From Pedobacter sp. SYP-B3415 (GTDB taxonomy: Bacteria; Bacteroidota; Bacteroidia; Sphingobacteriales; Sphingobacteriaceae), in NCBI RefSeq assembly GCF_004138205.1, contig NZ_RXNQ01000035.1, forward strand, positions 186,001 to 250,000: a DNA stretch of 64,000 nucleotides, given 5' to 3'. This document shows, piece by piece, positions 58,130 to 64,000 of the stretch (positions within the stretch are counted from its first letter, which is position 1; each line of letters begins with the position of its first letter). The notes beneath the pieces are model-generated. The model saw only the letters and a list, made by a program, of their open reading frames with translations, ran no database searches and was not told the origin of the DNA. Position numbers and translations under genes: made by a program.

Positions 58130-59827
58130 CTACCGGCCGGGCTTTGGGAATACCTGGTGTGTGCGGGCCCAGTTTTGCCAAAGCGCCTGCAATTCTTTCG
58201 CTTTTGCGGGGTGTGTAGCTGATACGTCATGCTGCTCTGTGCGGTCCTTTGCAAGATCAAAAAGGCGCCATGTCGTATCACGCGCAGCGGCAACCAGCTT
58301 CCAGTTGCCTGACCGTACGTAGCGTGCACCGAAATGCTCATTGAAGAGATTTTGATGCCCCCCGGCTAAACGGCCCCTGAATGCCGGAACCAGGCTTTCG
58401 CCCGTAGTCGGGGCAATACGCCGGCCCTTGTATGCTGTGGGGTAACGCGCTCCCGAAAGCTCTGCGAATGTCTTCATGAAGTCCATCACATGCCCCCTAT
58501 GATCACTGAAACCACCTTTTTTTGCCTTCATCCCCGCGGGCCAGAAAGCAATCATCGGCGTGTTTACACCCCCTTCATATGATTCGGCTTTCCAGAACTG
58601 GTAAGGCGTATTGGCTACGTTTGCCCAGTCCGCGCCGATCGAGGCATAGGTGGTTTGTGGTCCGGGAAGCACCTGTTTTTTTGTTGCGTATACCACCGGT
58701 ATCCCGGCTCTGGTTTCACTGGCCCGGTCAAAGCCAGCGCCGTATGCAGCAGCATTTTCAGGGCTTGCGCCGTTGTCTGACAAGAACACGATCAGTGTGT
58801 TGTCCAGCTTGCCTGTTTTTCGCAGCGCCGCGATAATTTTGCCTATTCCCTGATCCATTCGGTCTACCATAGCGGAGTGAACGGCCATGGCGTGCGCATC
58901 CCATTCCTTGTCGGGGTTATCTTCCCAGTTCTTCTTTGCACGTTGTGGCGGCGGCAGTTTTGTCGTTGCAGGGTCTAGCAGGCCGATCCTAACCATCTTT
59001 TTATACCGGGCTTCACGAATCGCGTCCCAGCCTTTTTTATAGGTGTCTTTGTATTTTGCAATATCTTCGGGTCGGGCCTGAAGCGGCCAGTGCGGCGCAT
59101 TATGCGCTACATATAGAAAAAATGGCTGATCCGACTTCTTCCAGCCATTGATGTAGTTGACCGCCGAATCAGTAATGGCATCTGTGTGGTAATAGTTGCC
59201 GGGAACCTTGGTAATCGGTTTCGTGCCGCTTACGAGGCTGAACGGATCAAAAAAATCAATGACACCCCAGATTGTTCCGAAAAACCGATCAAAGCCGCGG
59301 CTGGTTGGATACTGGGCCAGCGGAGAAAAATCGCCAAAATCTTTTTGATGATTGAGCCAGGCTAACTGGTCTTTCGGATCTTTCTGCACGATTGTATTCG
59401 ACACGTGCCATTTCCCTGTCATGCCCGTATGGTAACCCGCAGTCTTCAGGACCTCCGCAAGCGTAACCGTGTTTTCTCCAAGATGGCCGAGGTAGCCGGG
59501 CCGGTTTTCAGCTTCTGTCATTTTCCCAATCCCCGCCTGGTGGTTGTACAGTCCTGTAAGCAGGGATGCGCGTGTGGGGCAACAGCGGGAAGTATTGTAA
59601 AACTGCGTAAAACGCAATCCATTCTTTGCCAGGTAATCGAGGTTTGGCGTATTGATTTCCCCACCATAACAGCCTGCATCTGAATATCCGAGGTCGTCTG
59701 CCAGGATCAGTACGATATTTGGGCGCTCAGCAGTCTGTTGCTTCACTGGGCGTACCGGCGATTGAATTGATACGGCAGCAACGGCCAGGCTGATCAATAC
59801 GGAAGAAAGTGCGATGATATGTTTCAT
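58130..59827 (-). CDS. Secreted arylsulfatase
   Basis: A 565-residue sulfatase with a signal peptide (about 1-20). The formylglycine motif is C82-C-P-T-R86 (C-x-P-x-R), so Cys82 must be oxidised by a maturase that is not in this window. Metal ligands are in ILADDLGYSD near residue 41 and in the later SDNGASPENAA segment. Substrate not predictable; glycosaminoglycan or mucin-type sulfate esters would fit the nearby glycosidases. Repeat-rich DNA lies upstream. Confidence 0.93.
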   Translation of the reverse strand: MKHIIALSSVLISLAVAAVSIQSPVRPVKQQTAERPNIVLILADDLGYSDAGCYGGEINTPNLDYLAKNGLRFTQFYNTSRCCPTRASLLTGLYNHQAGIGKMTEAENRPGYLGHLGENTVTLAEVLKTAGYHTGMTGKWHVSNTIVQKDPKDQLAWLNHQKDFGDFSPLAQYPTSRGFDRFFGTIWGVIDFFDPFSLVSGTKPITKVPGNYYHTDAITDSAVNYINGWKKSDQPFFLYVAHNAPHWPLQARPEDIAKYKDTYKKGWDAIREARYKKMVRIGLLDPATTKLPPPQRAKKNWEDNPDKEWDAHAMAVHSAMVDRMDQGIGKIIAALRKTGKLDNTLIVFLSDNGASPENAAAYGAGFDRASETRAGIPVVYATKKQVLPGPQTTYASIGADWANVANTPYQFWKAESYEGGVNTPMIAFWPAGMKAKKGGFSDHRGHVMDFMKTFAELSGARYPTAYKGRRIAPTTGESLVPAFRGRLAGGHQNLFNEHFGARYVRSGNWKLVAAARDTTWRLFDLAKDRTEQHDVSATHPAKAKELQALWQNWARTHQVFPKPGR

Positions 59828-59866
59828 AGTGGTCTATTCAGGTTTCCGAAGATACGTAGTATTGTA

Positions 59867-60216
59867 GTATTTAGGCATTCGTAGCTGGTATTCAGACGTG
59901 GAGGATTGAAGGAGATATGAGATTTGAGTCCTGAGACTGCAATTGTATATAGGTATTCGTAGTTCGTATTTAGACGTGGCGGATTGAATGAGATTTGAGA
60001 TATGAGATTTGAGTCCTGAGACAGCGCAAAAACCCCTCAGCCGGGTATGCGCTTGAGGGGGTCGGGTGGTCTTTCATCCTCGTTCTTTTTTCTTTGGTCT
60101 CGTGGAGGGGTTATGCGCCCAGGTCCTGACTCATGATTCATGGCTCTTGGTTCGGCTGGCGGCCATTGAGGGGTTCTGCGCCGGCACTTTCAACTATTTA
60201 CTTTCGACTTTCAACT
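59867..60216 (-). repeat. Modular intergenic repeat locus 3 (inverted orientation)
   Basis: Reading the minus strand this locus has the same modules as locus 2: two 30-base TCTAAATACGAA modules (59867-59896 and 59945-59974), 'atctcatatctc' tracts, an AACCCCTCA hairpin (60031-60062), a purine tract (about 60070-60103), two GGCGCA(T/G)AACCCCTC half-hairpins (60105-60119, 60168-60182) around an 'accaagagccatgaatcatgag' tract (60120-60155), and an 'agttgaaagt' tract that ends at the Crp-like gene. Confidence 0.82.
59937..59978 (-). repeat. 42-base copy of 28913-28954, inverted
   Basis: The reverse complement matches 28913-28954 at 41 of 42 positions, the strongest sign that loci 2 and 3 share a recent origin. 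Confidence 0.92.
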
Positions 60217-60831
60217 TCAAATATTGCCTTCCTCCACTCTCAGCAACCGGTTCAGGCTTCTCAGCGTGATCCCAAGATATGCGGCCATGTCTTCTTTAGT
60301 CAGTTTGACGTTTTGCCGTTTTTGAAGATCGAGCAGACGGGCCAGGCCATGCTGAATGGTGTATAATTGTTGAAAGGAGGCCCGGCTGCTGGTGTTCACC
60401 AGGCGCTCAGCCAGTTCTTCCAGGATAAGTTTGCTAAACGAATTATTTTCGCGGAGGAGCGTATGAAACATGGGCAGGCTGAGCTGGTAAGCCGTTGTGT
60501 CGGTAACCGCAGCAACATTGCAAAGACAGTCGCTGCCGCGAATGGCCTCGATCTCACCAAAGATCTCCCCTTCTGACATAAATTCCAGGATGTAGTCCTT
60601 CCCGTTCTCTTCAGAAAAGAAACACTTGCAGATGCCCGAACGAAGCACCAGCACCCTGGTTGTCACTGCCCCCTGAGAAAGCAACAACTCGCCGGGTGCG
60701 AAGGATTTTAATGTTATGTCGGCCGCCTGCGACCGCTTTGCGTACAGGTGGCCTACAAGGTCGAGGAGCGCGGGATTTACTCGAAGCATCATTTTCTGAT
60801 TTGGGACAAATGTCCTTTTCTCAGCGGCCAT
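60217..60831 (-). CDS. Crp/Fnr-type regulator
   Basis: A 204-residue protein with a cyclic-nucleotide-binding-like domain (about 40-125: PGELLLSQGAVTTRVLVLRSGICKCFF and GEIFGEIEAI) and a short C-terminal helix-turn-helix (LTKEDMAAYLGITLRSLNRLLR). Arg-Ala residues typical of true cAMP sites are not evident, so the ligand is open. It diverges from the CAT-like gene across 36 bases and may regulate it. Confidence 0.88.
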   Translation of the reverse strand: MAAEKRTFVPNQKMMLRVNPALLDLVGHLYAKRSQAADITLKSFAPGELLLSQGAVTTRVLVLRSGICKCFFSEENGKDYILEFMSEGEIFGEIEAIRGSDCLCNVAAVTDTTAYQLSLPMFHTLLRENNSFSKLILEELAERLVNTSSRASFQQLYTIQHGLARLLDLQKRQNVKLTKEDMAAYLGITLRSLNRLLRVEEGNI

Positions 60832-60867
60832 TGCCGCCGATCTTTACCGCGAAAATAACATTCAAAC

Positions 60868-61524
60868 ATGGAGACACAAAAACACAGCAACAATTCAGCA
60901 TCTGAACTTGACCTTGAAAACTGGGCGCGAAAAGACCATTTCAACTTTTTCTCAAAGTTTGAAGAGCCCTTTTTTGGGGTAACCATCCGGGTCGACTGCA
61001 CAGCGGCTTACCGGGTGTCGAAGGCAAGCGGCAAATCTTTTTTTCTGTATTATCTCTATCAGGCGCTCAAGGCCGCAAATGAAACCGAGGCCTTCAGGTA
61101 CCGGATCTCCGGCGACAAGGTACTGGTGTATGATCAGGTCCATGCCTCTCCAACAATCAACCGTCCCGACGGAACGTTCGGTTTCGCCTATATTGACTTC
61201 AATGAAGACGAAGAGGCGTTTCACCGCGCGGCACAACACACCATCGCAGCGGTTAAGGCCGGTTCGGGGCTGGTACCAGCGGTTTCAGGTGAAAATGTGA
61301 TTCACTGTTCGGCGCTTCCATGGCTCGATTTTACAGGCATTTCACATGCGAGAAGTTTTTCCTTTCCCGACAGCTGTCCAAAGATCTCGTTCGGCAAAGT
61401 AACGGAACATGCAGGCCGGAAGTCGATGCCGGTTTCCATACACGTTCACCACGCACTTGCCGATGGTTATGATGTTGGCAGGTTTGTGACCCATTTTGAG
61501 GAGCTAATGGCCCTGGGGTTGTAA
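60868..61524 (+). CDS. Chloramphenicol acetyltransferase-like protein (CatA fold)
   Basis: A 218-residue acetyltransferase of the classical trimeric CAT family. The active-site motif HHALADG gives His195 and Asp199, the same spacing and position as in CatA enzymes, and the N-terminal WARKDHFNFF and FFGVTIRVD are typical. Chromosomal CAT-like proteins in Bacteroidota do not always act on chloramphenicol, so resistance should not be assumed. It diverges from the Crp-like regulator gene. Confidence 0.85.
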   Translation: METQKHSNNSASELDLENWARKDHFNFFSKFEEPFFGVTIRVDCTAAYRVSKASGKSFFLYYLYQALKAANETEAFRYRISGDKVLVYDQVHASPTINRPDGTFGFAYIDFNEDEEAFHRAAQHTIAAVKAGSGLVPAVSGENVIHCSALPWLDFTGISHARSFSFPDSCPKISFGKVTEHAGRKSMPVSIHVHHALADGYDVGRFVTHFEELMALGL

Positions 61525-61539
61525 TCTTGTCTTGCACCA

Positions 61540-62562
61540 TCAGCCGGCATCAAGGCTGATCATCGCCTTGATGACCCCGCTAGCAGGGTCCAGCCAGCGT
61601 TCAAAAACACCGGCGGTCTGCATAAAAGCGACACGCTCGGTGATATATGTCGCCGGATCGAGCCTTTTTGCTTTCATGCACTGAACCACCCATTCAAAGT
61701 CTTCGCGCGTAGCGTTGCGGCTGCTCATGAGTGTAGCTTCCCGCTTGTGAAACTCCGGGTGACTGAAACTGATGGCTTCCTTCTGCAACCCGATCAGTAC
61801 GAAACGCGCGCCATGTGCCATATAAGAAAACGCATTTTCTATGGCTTTGCGGCTACCGGTGGCATCAATGACAACGGTTGGCATCTCGCCGCCGGTAATT
61901 TCCATCAGCCGGGCCGTTACATCTTCGGTGATCGCATTGATGGTATGCTGAACCCCGGGCAGCCGGCCGCAAAATTCGAGTCGACCGCCATTTACATCGA
62001 GGGCAATCACGCGCCCGCCCGCTATGGCAGCAAGTTCCATAGTTCCCAGGCCGATCGGACCGGCACCAACAACAAGCACAAACTCGCCCCGCCTTACGTC
62101 AGCCCGGCGCACACCATGCGCACCGATGGCCAGCGGCTCGACGAGTGCGAGTTCATCAAGGCTGAGGCCATCGCCATGAATCAGGCTGTCTGCCGGAACA
62201 GACAGGTATTCCCGCATGCCGCCATCCTCATGAACACCGCAAACGCTGATGGAACTACAGCAGTTTGGCTTGCCGTTGCGGCAGGCCACACAGCTCCCAC
62301 AGTTGAAATAAGGAATGAAGGTCACATGCTCACCAGACGCAAACCCCTTAGCCCCGCCGGTATCGATCAGCTCTCCTGACAACTCGTGTCCGAGGATGCG
62401 GGGATAATTAAAAAATGGCTGCGTACCCTGGAAAGCGTGCAAATCGGTTCCGCAAACGCCAATCCGCCTGATACGGATGATGGCTTTTCCGGCCTGCGTT
62501 TCCGGCATAGCCGTCTCACTGTAAGCAAATTTTCCGGGAGTTGTACAAGTCAGTGTTTTCAT
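61540..62562 (-). CDS. Zinc-binding alcohol (polyol) dehydrogenase
   Basis: A 340-residue medium-chain dehydrogenase. The catalytic zinc site has Cys in VCGTDLHAF near 38 and GHE at 59-61; the structural zinc site is NCGSCVACRNGKPNCC (about 88-103). The Rossmann motif is VVGAGPIGLG near 162. Close in pattern to sorbitol, galactitol-phosphate or L-galactonate/gluconate-type dehydrogenases. Eight bases downstream of the GH95-like gene, likely co-transcribed, which suggests it oxidises a sugar released by that enzyme. Confidence 0.88.
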   Translation of the reverse strand: MKTLTCTTPGKFAYSETAMPETQAGKAIIRIRRIGVCGTDLHAFQGTQPFFNYPRILGHELSGELIDTGGAKGFASGEHVTFIPYFNCGSCVACRNGKPNCCSSISVCGVHEDGGMREYLSVPADSLIHGDGLSLDELALVEPLAIGAHGVRRADVRRGEFVLVVGAGPIGLGTMELAAIAGGRVIALDVNGGRLEFCGRLPGVQHTINAITEDVTARLMEITGGEMPTVVIDATGSRKAIENAFSYMAHGARFVLIGLQKEAISFSHPEFHKREATLMSSRNATREDFEWVVQCMKAKRLDPATYITERVAFMQTAGVFERWLDPASGVIKAMISLDAG

Positions 62563-62570
62563 AATAGCTA

Positions 62571-64000
62571 TTATTTTGTTTGCTGCGCGAGCATATTGAT
62601 CACATCTTTACGGCGGCTTTCGGGAAAAACTTTCAGCATCGTCATTTTTCCTTTTTCCAGTTTTGCTTCGACGACCGTTTTTCCCGGTGCATGAAGTTTA
62701 AAGTGCACATCCTGATCTGCGGGCCACGCCGGGAACAGCCGGAGTTTGTCGTCTTCGCACTGCAGCAGCATTTCCTGGAGAGCGATCATACCAGAGCCGC
62801 CCCAGTTGTGATCAGGTACCCAGTCAAAGCCCGGACCCCAGAACGCCGGAAAACGTCTTCCGGAATCCTTTAGCTTTAAAAATGTTAGCCTTGCCGCCTC
62901 ATCTGTCAGACCAAGCCGGGCAGCAAAAATTGCGTCCTGTTTCCAGCCCACGTGGCTTCTAAACCGCTGCACATCGGGGTCGAGCCGATAGGTGCTGATG
63001 GCCGTATCAAGCCCGGGCTTGCCAACGCCGAACAGGCCCCATGGAAAAACGGGATATAACTGCGGGCTTTCAGTATTATTTATGCGTGCCCAGGTAACCG
63101 CCGGGGCGAGTACCGTATGCCCGGAAATTTCCCTGAAAGAAAGCGGGGGTAAAATGTTCAGAAAATCTACCCATTGCGCCCGTTCCTCAGGCCCAAGCAA
63201 ATTCAGATGAGCCAGGCTGGTCGCCACTACGCGGAGCGCCGCAACTGTTGATATCGGATTGTAGGCCATCTTGTACGTTTCTGCGGCAGATCCGGGATAC
63301 AGGACGAGCTGACCATTTGAATCGTAGATCTTACTGCCCCGCTGTTTAGCCAGGTAAACGTAGTGCTCTTTGAAAAACACCAGACAACTTCGTACCAGTG
63401 GCAAATATCTGTCTATGTCAGCCGCAGTATACCGATGCTGATCGAGGATCATTTTACAGAATTCAAGCGCTGTATCCCACTGATATTCAAGCCAGGCATT
63501 GTGTTCCATGCCTTTGTCGTAACCGGGCGGACGTTTCCAGCCGTATTCTGCCGGGTTGGGCAAACCGAAATTCTCGAGCTGCTCGGTGAATGATGCACCG
63601 GCATGGCCCCAGTACACCTGGCTTCGTAATTCAGCTGCCGGCAGCAGCCGCCGGTAAAACTCAAACTGCGCCTGCATCAGATCCGTATCGCCGCTCTTCA
63701 GCAATGGCCAGTAAACAAGCCGCTGATTCTGCGCCGTATGGGTACCGCCGCCCCAGTTACGAAAATCAGGTGTGAAACGCTGTGCCGGGTCGCTTGTAAC
63801 CGGATCGGTTGTGAAAAGTCCGCCGTTAAATTTGACCGGCCATGTACCCCTGGCGGTACTTCCCAGCATAAAACGAAACAGTGTGTAATTTTTTGCTGCC
63901 TGCTGCGCCAGCGTATCTCCACCCTGAACGCGGATAAAACTCCGGTCCCAATATGACCGCCACCAGGCCGCGCTGCGGAGCGCAGACTCGCCTGCATTTG
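62571..64000 (-). CDS. GH95-like glycoside hydrolase, C-terminal part (cut by window edge)
   Basis: The frame is open to base 64000 and gives the last 476 codons of a large protein; the N-terminus lies outside. The visible part has a helical (alpha/alpha)6-barrel pattern: WWRSYWDRSF, FMLGSTARGTWPVKFNGGLFT, NWGGGTHTAQNQRLVYWPLL, LEYQWDTALEFCKMIL and a C-terminal beta domain. This fits a DUF5703/GH95-like enzyme of Bacteroidota; relatives of GH95 include alpha-L-fucosidases and galactosidases. The specific activity cannot be told from this half. Confidence 0.7.
   Translation of the reverse strand, partial: NAGESALRSAAWWRSYWDRSFIRVQGGDTLAQQAAKNYTLFRFMLGSTARGTWPVKFNGGLFTTDPVTSDPAQRFTPDFRNWGGGTHTAQNQRLVYWPLLKSGDTDLMQAQFEFYRRLLPAAELRSQVYWGHAGASFTEQLENFGLPNPAEYGWKRPPGYDKGMEHNAWLEYQWDTALEFCKMILDQHRYTAADIDRYLPLVRSCLVFFKEHYVYLAKQRGSKIYDSNGQLVLYPGSAAETYKMAYNPISTVAALRVVATSLAHLNLLGPEERAQWVDFLNILPPLSFREISGHTVLAPAVTWARINNTESPQLYPVFPWGLFGVGKPGLDTAISTYRLDPDVQRFRSHVGWKQDAIFAARLGLTDEAARLTFLKLKDSGRRFPAFWGPGFDWVPDHNWGGSGMIALQEMLLQCEDDKLRLFPAWPADQDVHFKLHAPGKTVVEAKLEKGKMTMLKVFPESRRKDVINMLAQQTK

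Noticed and set aside
60868..61524. Acquired antibiotic-resistance cassette
   Set aside because: There is no integrase, insertion sequence or change in composition around the CAT-like gene; it looks like an ordinary chromosomal gene.

Overview
The window looks like a chromosomal segment of a member of the Bacteroidota, most likely of the family Sphingobacteriaceae. The evidence is a SusC/SusD pair with an STN-domain receptor, FecR and an ECF sigma factor, two GH92 glycosidases, DUF1543, DUF3606 and LruC proteins, -7 boxes of the form TAnnTTTG in front of several genes, and almost no Shine-Dalgarno sequences. The family-level placement is an inference; no rRNA gene is present. I saw no tRNA, rRNA, CRISPR array, transposase or phage gene.

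Region by region. 0-4.3 kb: the start of a bacteriophytochrome cut by the left edge, then two stand-alone CheY-like receivers flanking a DEDDh exonuclease/GIY-YIG fusion, then a DUF5362 membrane protein. 4.4-17.9 kb: housekeeping and envelope genes (YchF, an NlpC/P60 hydrolase, GtrA, an asymmetric YbiT-like ABC-F protein, a DUF3299-like protein, an FKBP isomerase, a YyaL/SPATA20-type protein, a dipeptide epimerase, a GH25 muramidase, a ThuA-like protein, an M1 peptidase). 18.3-20.8 kb: an MlaE-MlaF-MlaD lipid transport operon. 21-28 kb: a short-chain dehydrogenase, a large FAD/Fe-S D-lactate dehydrogenase-like enzyme, a PAS-PAS-GAF histidine kinase with its receiver, and a DUF3606 protein. 29.4-31.7 kb: an FAD/NAD(P)-binding protein and a DUF1543 protein.

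32.1-40.9 kb is a mannoside-use operon. A GntR/UTRA repressor diverges from a two-domain mannose-6-phosphate isomerase, a GH92 enzyme, a sugar-porter MFS transporter and a second GH92 enzyme. A near-perfect promoter (TTTG, 19 bases, TAnnTTTG) carries an inverted repeat around its -7 box that is a good operator candidate. Facing it across a bidirectional terminator is a polysaccharide utilization locus (40.9-48.9 kb: GH43-like lipoprotein, SusD, SusC with STN domain, FecR, ECF sigma), followed by a divergent GH20 hexosaminidase. Together with a sulfatase at 58-60 kb and a GH95-like enzyme at the right edge, this suggests growth on mannose-rich, amino-sugar-containing glycans. 50.7-64 kb: an acidic protein, a LruC lipoprotein, a SNF2 helicase, a GNAT/MarR operon with a visible operator, the sulfatase, a Crp-like regulator divergent from a chloramphenicol acetyltransferase-like gene, and a zinc alcohol dehydrogenase.

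The most unusual feature is not a gene. Three intergenic regions (18.0-18.3, 28.1-29.35 and 59.87-60.2 kb) are built from the same small set of repeat modules, in both orientations. At 28.6-29.3 kb the modules form a tandem array of about 280-base composite units. A 42-base stretch at 28.9 kb recurs inverted at 59.9 kb with one mismatch. A fourth, decayed copy may lie at 7.5-8.3 kb. A different element, four tandem CGGAT/ATCCG mini-hairpins, sits at 14.25-14.34 kb.
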